NCBI GenBank assembly: GCA_001798855.1
Contig: MGQQ01000077.1
Coordinates: forward strand, 1-40,098
DNA from: Deltaproteobacteria bacterium RBG_16_49_23
Lineage (GTDB): Bacteria > Desulfobacterota > BSN033 > UBA1163
Direction of reading: 5' to 3'
Length of the DNA: 40,098 nucleotides
Shown: positions 18,230-25,878 of the stretch, piece after piece
Position numbering within the stretch: the first letter of the stretch is position 1
Layout: each line of letters starts with the position of its first letter
Position numbers and translations under genes: made by a program
The notes under the pieces: model-generated
Seen by the model: the letters and a program-made list of their open reading frames with translations, nothing else
The model's database searches: none
Told to the model about the DNA's origin: nothing

Positions 18230-18892
18230 ATGGGACTTCAAAACGTAAGGGCGGTGATTTTCGATTTTGACGGGACGCTGGCCGTTCTCAATATCGATTT
18301 TTCTCTGATGAGAGAACGGATCATGGCCTTGATCAGGCGTTTCGGTGTAGATGAGGGAACAATCAAAGAGAGGTATCTTCTGGAGATGATCGATGAGGTC
18401 TATCCCATGCTCTGGAAGGAGAACGCTTCCAGTGCGGAGGAATTTTATGAAAGGGCCCATCAGATTCTCCACGAGGTCGAACTGAGGGCAGCAGACGAGG
18501 GGAGGCTCATCCCCGGAGCAGGAGAGACATTGAGAATGCTGAGACAGCAAGGGCTCAAAGTTGGGATCATCACAAGAAACTGCGAAGAAGCGGTCAGGAG
18601 GGTTTTCCCGACCATTGATGAATACTGCGATGTCTTCATGTCAAGGGATTCCGTCGAAAAGGTGAAGCCCCATCCGGATCATCTCAACTCGGTGTTGGAA
18701 GCGTTACAGGTCTCAGGAGAGGAGGCGGTCATAGTGGGGGATCATACCCTTGATATTCAGGCGGGGAAGAGGGTCGGGATGAAGACGATCGGCGTGTTGA
18801 CAGGAAGAATAAAGAGGGAAGAGTTTAATGAGGCAGGGGCGAATTACATATTGAGGGATGCAACAGAGGTTTGGGGACTATTGAAGGAATAA
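18230..18892 (+). CDS. HAD family hydrolase (phosphoglycolate-phosphatase-like)
   Basis: The 220-residue protein has HAD motif I (VIFDFDGTLAVL, nucleophile at about residue 12), motif II (VGIITRN, about 105), motif III Lys in VEKVKPHPDH and motif IV (VIVGDHTLDIQAG). The helical cap after motif I is of the C1 type found in phosphoglycolate phosphatase and pyrophosphatase PpaX. The actual substrate is open. ATG 18230 is used because the conserved sequence begins there; longer frames run into repeat DNA. Possibly cotranscribed with ridA, 61 bp downstream; that short gap has runs of aatggaatgatg-like repeats. Confidence 0.85.
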   Translation: MGLQNVRAVIFDFDGTLAVLNIDFSLMRERIMALIRRFGVDEGTIKERYLLEMIDEVYPMLWKENASSAEEFYERAHQILHEVELRAADEGRLIPGAGETLRMLRQQGLKVGIITRNCEEAVRRVFPTIDEYCDVFMSRDSVEKVKPHPDHLNSVLEALQVSGEEAVIVGDHTLDIQAGKRVGMKTIGVLTGRIKREEFNEAGANYILRDATEVWGLLKE

Positions 18893-18953
18893 GATAATGG
18901 AATAATGGAATGCTGGAAAAGTGGAATGATGAAAATCCAAGGAGGTTTCGGAA

Positions 18954-19346
18954 ATGAGCAAAAGAGTCATCTATACCGAAAAAGCGCCAAAGCCGATCGG
19001 ACCCTATTCACAGGCCATCCGGGCAGGGGACTTTATCTTCTTATCAGGACAGCTTCCAATAGACCCGGGAACGGGTGAGCTGGTTGGAGGAGATATCAAG
19101 CAGCAAACCCGGCGTGTTCTGGAAAACCTGAAAGGAGTGCTGGAATCTCAAGGGCTTGGAATGGAGGATGTGGTCAAGGTGACCATCTTTCTGAAAGACA
19201 TGGGGAATTTCAATCTGATGAATGAGGTCTATGCGACTTACTTCACTGTTTCTCCTCCTGCGAGATCGACCATTGAAATCTCCAGAATCGCGAAGGATGC
19301 AGACATCGAAATTGAGGCCGTTGCTTTCATTCGGAAGAGAGTATAG
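18954..19346 (+). CDS. ridA: RidA family reactive imine/enamine deaminase
   Basis: The 130-residue protein is the normal size for the YjgF/YER057c/UK114 family. The characteristic [18 protein letters not shown] (about 17-34), [11 protein letters not shown], and the C-terminal [25 protein letters not shown] are present, including the active-site Arg in PARS. RidA hydrolyses 2-aminoacrylate and related imines formed by PLP enzymes such as serine/threonine dehydratase, which fits with a nearby serine-synthesis gene. AAGGAGG lies just ahead of the ATG. Confidence 0.93.
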   Translation: MSKRVIYTEKAPKPIGPYSQAIRAGDFIFLSGQLPIDPGTGELVGGDIKQQTRRVLENLKGVLESQGLGMEDVVKVTIFLKDMGNFNLMNEVYATYFTVSPPARSTIEISRIAKDADIEIEAVAFIRKRV

Positions 19347-19880
19347 CCCCCGGCATGGTGATCCGATAAATAAAATCCCTCCCTACCGTCCGGCGCCAAA
19401 GTCCCCCTGCTTCGCCTGGCGTAAGTGATGGGGCTCTGGACGGCGGCGCCTCCCTTTGCCAAAGGGAGGGAAAATATTTCCCCCTTTTGACAAAGGGGGA
19501 TGAAGGGGGATTAGATAACATTTTTTAGACGAGCTAAGATGATACGAAATTTCAAAGATTGATGGAGAGTTGTTTCTTCTCGCCCTCGGGAGGGTTGAGA
19601 TGGATCTCGAAGGTGGTCAGAAGGATTAAGACAAGAAGAAAAAAGACAGTTATTTTTCTCATCTTTTTAAACCCATTCTATATATTCTCTCCGGCATTTT
19701 AAAGACCCTTATATAACTGGAAGGGGATCATAAATCTCTTACCCAAAATAGTTCAAGTTTCCCAACTCATTTCCCTCACCCTCGCGCTCTCCCCCCAGGG
19801 AGATGAGGATATCGGGGTGTTTTGTTGTGAGAATAGAAGGGTTGTTTTATAATGATTTTCAACTGTTGGGAAAATGAACC
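19347..19880. other. 534-bp intergenic region with terminator-like repeats
   Basis: Bases about 19376-19516 hold repeats: the hairpins tccctttgccaaaggga (about 19450) and cccccttttgacaaaggggg (about 19481-19500), and a GCCGTCCAGAG/GTCCGGCGCC-like pairing. They lie directly after ridA and could terminate it. A possible minus-strand small gene is at 19552-19662. No other gene is seen before der. Confidence 0.6.
19552..19662 (-). CDS. possible 36-residue small membrane or secreted peptide
   Basis: The frame from ATG 19662 to TGA 19552 encodes a basic start (MRK), a hydrophobic stretch ITVFFLLVLILLTTF (about residues 4-18) and a polar tail rich in Pro, Glu and Lys. This is the layout of a signal peptide or single membrane anchor. 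No clear ribosome site precedes it and no family is recognised. It could be chance, since hydrophobic frames arise easily from AT-rich DNA. Confidence 0.35.
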   Translation of the reverse strand: MRKITVFFLLVLILLTTFEIHLNPPEGEKKQLSINL

Positions 19881-21197
19881 ATGAAATCGATTGTTGCCAT
19901 CGTCGGAAGACCCAATGTCGGGAAGTCTACCCTCTTTAACCGGATCGCCGGGGGGAAAAAGGCCATCGTCTATAATGAGCCCGGGGTAACACGGGACCGG
20001 AATTATGCGGATGTAATATGGGAGAGAAGTTTTTTTACACTGATCGATACAGGCGGGTTTGAACCGGTCTCAAAGGACCGGATCTTCGTCCAGATGCGCG
20101 AGCAGTGTCAACTGGCCATGGAGGAGGCGGATGTAGTCCTCTTCGTTATGGATGGGAAAGAGGGCCTGACCCCCTCCGACAAGGAGATCGCCGATATCCT
20201 GAGGCGATTGAATAAACCTGTCTTTTATATCGTCAATAAGATTGATGGACCACAGAAGGAGGAGAAGGTATTTGAATTTTACGAACTGGGTGTGGGACAT
20301 CTCTTCTCCATTTCGGCAGAGCATGGGTATGGTCTGAACGAACTGATGGATGAAGTGATGGGTGTCCTTCCTCAGGCGATTGGCGCGGAGAAGGATGAAG
20401 ACACAACAAGGGTGGCTATGCTGGGAAGGCCGAATGTGGGGAAATCTTCCCTGATCAATCGCATCCTGGGATATAAGAGGGTGATCGTGGACGAGGCTCC
20501 GGGCACGACCCGTGATGCAATCGATACCCGGTTTGAAAGGGATGGGAAGAGATATACCCTGATCGATACCGCGGGGATCCGGAGGAAGAGCCGGATCAGT
20601 CTGCGGCTGGAGAAATATAGCATTGTGGAGGCTCTCAGGACGATTGACCGATGCGATGTGGCTCTCCTGCTCTTAGATTCGAAAGAGGGGGTTACAGATC
20701 AGGATGCGAGAATAGGAGGATTTATTCATGAGAAGGGGAAGGGATGTATTCTCGTTGTGAATAAGTGGGACCTTGTAGAAAAGGAATCCCAGACCATGGT
20801 TAAATATGAAAAGAAAATTTATGAAGAGCTGAAGTACCTCTCTTATGCCCCCGTCCTCTTCATCTCTGCCCTGACCGGCCAGAGAGTGAAAAAGGTTCTG
20901 GATGCGATCGACCGTGTCGCAGAAGAGGCAAAGAAAAGGATTCCCACCTCGCCCTTAAATAAGGCATTTGAAAGATGGGTGAAGAAATTCCCGCCTCCAA
21001 CCTACCGGACCCGGCAAGTCAAGATGAACTATATCACACAGGTCTCCGTTGCCCCGCCCACCTTTTTAATTTATACTAACATAACGGAGGGAATCCATTT
21101 TTCTTACGAGCGCTATCTGTTGAACCAGATGAGAGAGGCTTTTGACTTTGCAGGGGTTCCGATCCGGCTTCAGTTCCGGAAAAAGAGAAAGGGATGA
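19881..21197 (+). CDS. der: ribosome-associated GTPase Der (EngA)
   Basis: The 438-residue protein has the tandem GTPase domains unique to Der. The first P loop is GRPNVGKST (9-17) and the second GRPNVGKSS (about 182-190). Each is followed by a DTGG/DTAG G3 motif and NKID/NKWD G4 motif. The C-terminal KH-like domain is present (about 350-438). It is needed for 50S ribosome assembly. The stop lies 4 nt before the start of the adaptor gene, so the export genes may be cotranscribed with it. Confidence 0.96.
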   Translation: MKSIVAIVGRPNVGKSTLFNRIAGGKKAIVYNEPGVTRDRNYADVIWERSFFTLIDTGGFEPVSKDRIFVQMREQCQLAMEEADVVLFVMDGKEGLTPSDKEIADILRRLNKPVFYIVNKIDGPQKEEKVFEFYELGVGHLFSISAEHGYGLNELMDEVMGVLPQAIGAEKDEDTTRVAMLGRPNVGKSSLINRILGYKRVIVDEAPGTTRDAIDTRFERDGKRYTLIDTAGIRRKSRISLRLEKYSIVEALRTIDRCDVALLLLDSKEGVTDQDARIGGFIHEKGKGCILVVNKWDLVEKESQTMVKYEKKIYEELKYLSYAPVLFISALTGQRVKKVLDAIDRVAEEAKKRIPTSPLNKAFERWVKKFPPPTYRTRQVKMNYITQVSVAPPTFLIYTNITEGIHFSYERYLLNQMREAFDFAGVPIRLQFRKKRKG

Positions 21198-21201
21198 ATC
21201 G

Positions 21202-22752
21202 ATGAGCGGACGGGGAAAAAAATATCTGGTTCTTGTGGTCATTCTGTTGGGGAGTTTTTTGATCGGCGGGTACTTCCTCTATCCGACAATCGGGGAGAAG
21301 GGAGCGAACAATAGGTTCCGGACGATAAAAGTGGAGCGGGGAGAGATCAGCTCCATTGTGACCGCAACAGGAACGATCAATCCTGTCATTACGGTCCTGG
21401 TAGGAAGCCAGATTTCAGGAACGATTAAAGCCCTCAACGCCGATTTCAATTCCCGCGTGAATGAGGGACAGGTGATCGCCCAGATCGATCCGGCCATCTT
21501 TGAAGCCCAGGTCGAACAGGGGAAGGCCAATCTCCTGAACGCCCAGGCCAATCTATTAAATAGTCAGGCCAATATCAAAAATGGACAGGCCAATCTCAGC
21601 AAGGCGGAAATCGCTATCGTCGAGGCCAAGAGGACGCTGGAGCGGAACAGGGATCTGATCGAGAGGAAAGTCATTGCCCAGGCCACTCTCGATACGGCGC
21701 AGACCAATTATGACACCGCCATCGCCCAGAGGGATGTGGCAAAGGCTCAATTGGAATCGGCCCGATCCCAGGTGGAGTCGAGCAAGGCACAGGTGGAGCA
21801 GGCCAAGGCTGGCCTGAAAGTGGCAGAGACGAATTTGAGATATGCCACCATCCGCTCCCCTGTCAACGGGGTTGTGATTTCGAGAAATGTGGATGTGGGT
21901 CAGACTGTTGCGGCCAGCCTCCAGGCCCCGACTCTTTTCACCATTGCAAAAGACCTGACCCGTATGCAGGTCGATACGAATGTGAGTGAGGCGGATATCG
22001 GCCGCGTGGTTCAAGACCAGGATGCGACTTTTACGGTAGATGCCTATCCTGACAGGACCTTTCGGGGGAAGGTATCGGAGATCCGGAATGCGCCCATTAC
22101 CATTCAGAATGTGGTCACCTACGATGTGGTGATCCAGGTGGATAACAGCGATTTAAGATTGAAACCGGGGATGACAGCCAATGTCTCTGTTCAGATCGAG
22201 CATAAGGGAAACATCCTGAAGATTCCCAATTCAGCTCTGAGATTCAGACCGGACTCTGCAAAAAAAGAAGAGACCAGTAACAGGAAACAGGAGGCTCCGT
22301 CATCGGATAAGGGCGGGGCCGTTTTAGAGCGATTGGCCAAAGAACTTAGTCTTACCGCTGATCAGCAATCGAAAATTGAAATGGTTCTTCGGGCCTCGAA
22401 AAGTGAATTCCAGGAAATACGGGAGAAATCGAAACCGGAGGAGGCGAGGATTCGAATCCGGACTTTGATGCGGCAGAAGATATGGGGATTTCTGACCGAA
22501 GAGCAGAAAGAGAAGATGAAAGAGATGGGTCAATCATCAGAGAAAAGTCGGGCAAGACCAGGCAGGGTGTGGGGCTCCACTCCGGAAGGAAAACTGATAC
22601 CCGTGGAGATCACGGTTGGAATCACGGACGGAACTTTCAGCGAGGTAGTGACAGGAAATCTTCAGGAGGGAGCCGAGATTGTGGTTGAGGAGTTGATGAA
22701 TAAAAAGGCCCGGCCAAGCGCTCCTTCCCCCTCTACAAAGGGACTGAGGTAA
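21202..22752 (+). CDS. MacA-like periplasmic adaptor with LTxxQ (Spy/CpxP-like) insertion
   Basis: The 516-residue membrane-fusion protein has an N-terminal membrane anchor (about 8-28), a lipoyl/barrel half (TGTINPVITVLVGSQISG), and a long alpha-helical hairpin of QAN/KAQ heptads (about 100-215). The second lipoyl half follows (RSPVNGVVISRNVDVGQTV) and then the beta-barrel up to about 345. Residues about 355-455 are extra: a polar linker and a helical segment with two LTxxQ-type motifs (LSLTADQQ at 382-389, FLTEEQKEKM at 430-439), as in the periplasmic chaperones Spy and CpxP. The membrane-proximal domain resumes at about 460. Pairs with the ATPase and permease downstream to form a MacAB-type tripartite exporter; substrate unknown. 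Confidence 0.9.
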   Translation: MSGRGKKYLVLVVILLGSFLIGGYFLYPTIGEKGANNRFRTIKVERGEISSIVTATGTINPVITVLVGSQISGTIKALNADFNSRVNEGQVIAQIDPAIFEAQVEQGKANLLNAQANLLNSQANIKNGQANLSKAEIAIVEAKRTLERNRDLIERKVIAQATLDTAQTNYDTAIAQRDVAKAQLESARSQVESSKAQVEQAKAGLKVAETNLRYATIRSPVNGVVISRNVDVGQTVAASLQAPTLFTIAKDLTRMQVDTNVSEADIGRVVQDQDATFTVDAYPDRTFRGKVSEIRNAPITIQNVVTYDVVIQVDNSDLRLKPGMTANVSVQIEHKGNILKIPNSALRFRPDSAKKEETSNRKQEAPSSDKGGAVLERLAKELSLTADQQSKIEMVLRASKSEFQEIREKSKPEEARIRIRTLMRQKIWGFLTEEQKEKMKEMGQSSEKSRARPGRVWGSTPEGKLIPVEITVGITDGTFSEVVTGNLQEGAEIVVEELMNKKARPSAPSPSTKGLR

Positions 22753-22839
22753 CAGATTTCAAATTTCAGATTGTAGATTGTCGATTGATTTTTAAATCTG
22801 AAATCTTACCTATTAAATCTAAAATTTTAAAATATAAAG

Positions 22840-23520
22840 ATGGAACCGCTCATTCAAATTAGAGATCTGGTCAAAATTTATCATCTCGGGGAGGTAGAGG
22901 TTCAGGCCCTCGGGGGCGTTTCGCTTTCGATTGAGCGGAGTGAATTTGTGGCCATCATGGGCGCTTCCGGCTCCGGGAAATCGACATTCATGAATATCCT
23001 CGGATTTCTGGATCATCCTACCAGCGGAGAATACCTTCTGGATGGTCGAAGCGGGGCAAACCTTTCGAGGGACGAACTGGCCGAGATAAGGAATCAGAAG
23101 ATCGGCTTTGTCTTTCAAGGATTCAACCTGCTGAGCAGGACATCGGCGCTGGAAAATGTTCAACTTCCACTGATCTATGGTCAAATCCTATCGAAGAGAA
23201 GGAAAGAGATGGCACAGCAGGCCCTCTCCGCAGTCGGTCTTGAGGGAAGAGCCCATCATCATCCCAGTCAGCTCTCAGGCGGAGAACAACAGCGGGTGGC
23301 CATTGCGCGGGCCCTGGTCAACCGGCCCTCTATCCTTCTGGCAGATGAACCCACCGGAAACCTCGATTCAAAGACGAGCGGGGAGATTATGGCTATCTTC
23401 CAACGCCTCAACGGCGAAACCGGGATCACCATCGTCATGATCACCCATGAACAGGATATTGCGGCCTATGGAAAGAGGAAGATCCTCTTCAGGGATGGGA
23501 GACTGGCCAGTGATTCGTAA
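22840..23520 (+). CDS. ABC transporter ATPase, MacB/LolD-type
   Basis: The 226-residue ATPase has Walker [10 protein letters not shown] (41-49), the Q loop in [11 protein letters not shown], signature [15 protein letters not shown] (about 145-159), Walker [13 protein letters not shown] and the H loop in MITHEQD. It would power the FtsX-type permease encoded next. In canonical MacB the ATPase and permease are fused; here they are separate genes, the common layout in deltaproteobacteria and Gram-positives. The 87-bp gap before it has an aatttcagatt/aaatctgaaat inverted repeat. Confidence 0.93.
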   Translation: MEPLIQIRDLVKIYHLGEVEVQALGGVSLSIERSEFVAIMGASGSGKSTFMNILGFLDHPTSGEYLLDGRSGANLSRDELAEIRNQKIGFVFQGFNLLSRTSALENVQLPLIYGQILSKRRKEMAQQALSAVGLEGRAHHHPSQLSGGEQQRVAIARALVNRPSILLADEPTGNLDSKTSGEIMAIFQRLNGETGITIVMITHEQDIAAYGKRKILFRDGRLASDS

Positions 23521-23615
23521 TCTGGCCTTTTAGGGCTGTTTATCAGGTCAAGGCTAAGGTTAAGGTTTAGAAATTCTTAAACTCAACCTCGACCTTAACC
23601 TCAATTTTCAATAAT

Positions 23616-24845
23616 ATGACGACACTCTTTGCCAGCCTCAGGATTGCCCTCCGTGCCCTCATGGTCAATAAGATGCGCTCCAGCCTCACCATGCTCGGAA
23701 TCATCATCGGGGTAGGCGCTGTGATTGCAATGATTGCCGTGGGTTCAGGGGCAAAGAAGAAGATTGCCGACCAGATCGCCAGTATGGGATCGAATATCCT
23801 CATCGTGCTTTCGGGAAGCTCGACCAGCGGCGGGATGAGGTTCGGAGCGGGGACTGTTCCAACACTTACCCTCGATGATTCAAAAGCGATTTTAGCTGAA
23901 ATTCCAGGCGTCAGGCTAGTGGCCCCACATATCTCCGGGGTCGCTCAGGTGATTTTCGGAAATCAGAACTGGTCCACACTTGTTTACGGGACAATTCCCG
24001 ACCTTCTCGAGATCAGAGAATGGTCTCTCGATTCAGGTCGCGCCTTCACGCAACAGGACCTGGATGGCGCCACCAAAGTCTGTCTGTTAGGAAAGACAGT
24101 GGCGGATAATCTCTTCGGAGGAATCGACCCGATCGGTCAAATCGTCCGTATCAAGAAGGTTCCCTTTACGGTCATCGGTGTCCTTGCTCCCAAGGGTCAA
24201 TCGGCCTGGGGAACGGATCAGGATGACACCATCTTTGTCCCCCTGACCACGGCACAGAAGAGGCTCTTCGGAATGCAGTTTCCAGGAATGGTGAGGGTCA
24301 TCACCATCCAGGCAAGGGAGCCTGAGGTGATGAAGACCGTGGAGGAGCAGATCACAGAGCTTCTCCGGCAAAGGCACCGGATACAACCCGGTCAGGAGAA
24401 TGACTTTTCAGTTCGAAACCTGACCGAGGTTGCCTCAAGCGCGGAGGAATCGGCGAAGGTGATGTCCCTTCTTTTGGGGGCTATCGCCTCCATCTCCTTG
24501 ATTGTCGGGGGGATCGGGATCATGAACATTATGCTCGTTTCGGTCACAGAGAGAACAAGGGAGATTGGGATTCGAATTGCTGTGGGTGCAAAGAGCAAGG
24601 ATATTCTGCTTCAGTTTCTCATCGAATCACTGCTGCTCAGTCTGGTGGGGGGGGCACTGGGGATTGGGATTGGAATAGGGGGGACATTGATTCTATCGAG
24701 CTTTACCCAGTGGCCCGTTCTCTTTTCAATCGAGGCCATCGGTTTAGCCTTTTTCTTTGCAGGATCAGTTGGAGTATTTTTTGGATTTTACCCCGCAAGA
24801 AAAGCCTCTCTGCTCAACCCGATCGAAGCGCTGCGGTATGAGTAA
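23616..24845 (+). CDS. MacB-type ABC transporter permease (FtsX domain)
   Basis: The 409-residue protein has one N-terminal membrane helix (MLGIIIGVGAVIAMIAVGSG, about 28-47) followed by the MacB periplasmic core domain. Three membrane helices then form the FtsX domain (starting at about 283, with GGIGIMNIMLVSVTERTREIGIR as the conserved signature). MacB-type permeases act as mechanotransmitters driving substrate out through the adaptor and an outer-membrane channel; no TolC-like gene is in the window. It directly follows the ATPase with a 95-bp gap. Confidence 0.93.
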   Translation: MTTLFASLRIALRALMVNKMRSSLTMLGIIIGVGAVIAMIAVGSGAKKKIADQIASMGSNILIVLSGSSTSGGMRFGAGTVPTLTLDDSKAILAEIPGVRLVAPHISGVAQVIFGNQNWSTLVYGTIPDLLEIREWSLDSGRAFTQQDLDGATKVCLLGKTVADNLFGGIDPIGQIVRIKKVPFTVIGVLAPKGQSAWGTDQDDTIFVPLTTAQKRLFGMQFPGMVRVITIQAREPEVMKTVEEQITELLRQRHRIQPGQENDFSVRNLTEVASSAEESAKVMSLLLGAIASISLIVGGIGIMNIMLVSVTERTREIGIRIAVGAKSKDILLQFLIESLLLSLVGGALGIGIGIGGTLILSSFTQWPVLFSIEAIGLAFFFAGSVGVFFGFYPARKASLLNPIEALRYE

Positions 24846-24943
24846 AAAATCAATGATCAATTTTCAATTTGCAATGATCATTGATAATTGGTCATTGACT
24901 ATTGACCATTGTCGAGGGATGCCTTTTATCAGGAGGGGATGAT

Positions 24944-25756
24944 TTGACGATTATCGACTTTCTCCTTTTTGTGGCGGTGGGATGCGGAGTGGGATTCCTC
25001 GCCGGCCTCTTTGGCGTGGGGGGTGGATTCATCATGGTTCCCATTCTGGTCCTGAGCTATGAGCATGCGGGAGTCTCTCCCTCTGTCTTGACTCATCTTT
25101 CCATCGGCACGAGCCTCTTTGCGATCATCTTCGGTTCGGCGGCGAGCGCCTATCAGCATCAAAAACAGGGGAATATGGATTGGCGTTCGGTCTTCTTGAT
25201 CGGATTCTCCAGCGCCCTGACGGCTTTTGCAACCACGCGATTGGCCGCCTCTTTGAGCGGAGGACAATTGAGATGGGCTTTTGTCATCATTCTCATGGCC
25301 GCTGCCATAAAGATGATGACCGAAGGACAGGCAAAAGCAATGAAACAGCTCGAATTATCTGAAAAACCGAGCCTCAAGGGACTTTTAGGGGCAGGGGTTG
25401 CAACAGGCGTGGTTTCTACACTGGCAGGCATTGGCGGCGGGGTCTTCATCATTCCCTTGATGTACAATTTTCTACATTTCCCCCTGAGATTGGCTATTGG
25501 GACATCCAGCGCTGCCATCGTGATCACCGCTCTTTTCTCAGTCACAGGCTATATTTTGAACGGAATGGGCCGGCCAGGCTTGCCGGAATGGAGTCTTGGT
25601 TTTGTGGATCTCCAACGCGGAGCCGCCCTTGCCATTGGCATGTTGCTCATGGGAAGGGTAGGGGCCTATGCTTCCAGCAAAATCCATCCCTTCCATCTCA
25701 GGAAAGTGTTTACGCTTTTCGTTCTCCTTCTTTCCATATATATGCTGTTGAAATAA
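24944..25756 (+). CDS. sulfite exporter TauE/SafE family permease
   Basis: The 270-residue protein has about eight hydrophobic segments and the duplicated family motif: GFLAGLFGVGGGFIMVPIL near the start and GVVSTLAGIGGGVFIIPLM in the middle. Family members move sulfite, sulfonates or other organic anions; the substrate is unknown here. The start is TTG 24944, preceded by AGGAGGGG at 24931-24938. The 98-bp gap after the permease gene is low-complexity with tcaatgatcaat-like repeats similar to those at 11400-11470. Confidence 0.88.
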   Translation: MTIIDFLLFVAVGCGVGFLAGLFGVGGGFIMVPILVLSYEHAGVSPSVLTHLSIGTSLFAIIFGSAASAYQHQKQGNMDWRSVFLIGFSSALTAFATTRLAASLSGGQLRWAFVIILMAAAIKMMTEGQAKAMKQLELSEKPSLKGLLGAGVATGVVSTLAGIGGGVFIIPLMYNFLHFPLRLAIGTSSAAIVITALFSVTGYILNGMGRPGLPEWSLGFVDLQRGAALAIGMLLMGRVGAYASSKIHPFHLRKVFTLFVLLLSIYMLLK

Positions 25757-25807
25757 CCGGGACCACAGAAACCTTCCACCCTCTCCCTCCATGCAGTCTA
25801 AAATCCT

Positions 25808-25837
25808 TTGACAAGGAGGATAAAAATCATTTATGAT
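25808..25837 (+). promoter_or_regulatory. sigma-70-like promoter upstream of the CDC48-like gene
   Basis: TTGACA (25808-25813) and TATGAT (25832-25837) are separated by 18 bp, a good match to consensus. The expected start is about 25844, giving a leader of ~35 nt. The AAGGAGG inside the spacer is not associated with a gene start. Confidence 0.55.
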
Positions 25838-25878
25838 TCGTTTATAAATTGGTCTGATCTTTATACCAATTCTGGGTC

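Noticed and set aside
17941-19516. CRISPR array from repeated aaatccccc motifs
   Set aside because: Repeats are palindromic, unevenly spaced and without unique spacers of constant length, and no cas gene is present.
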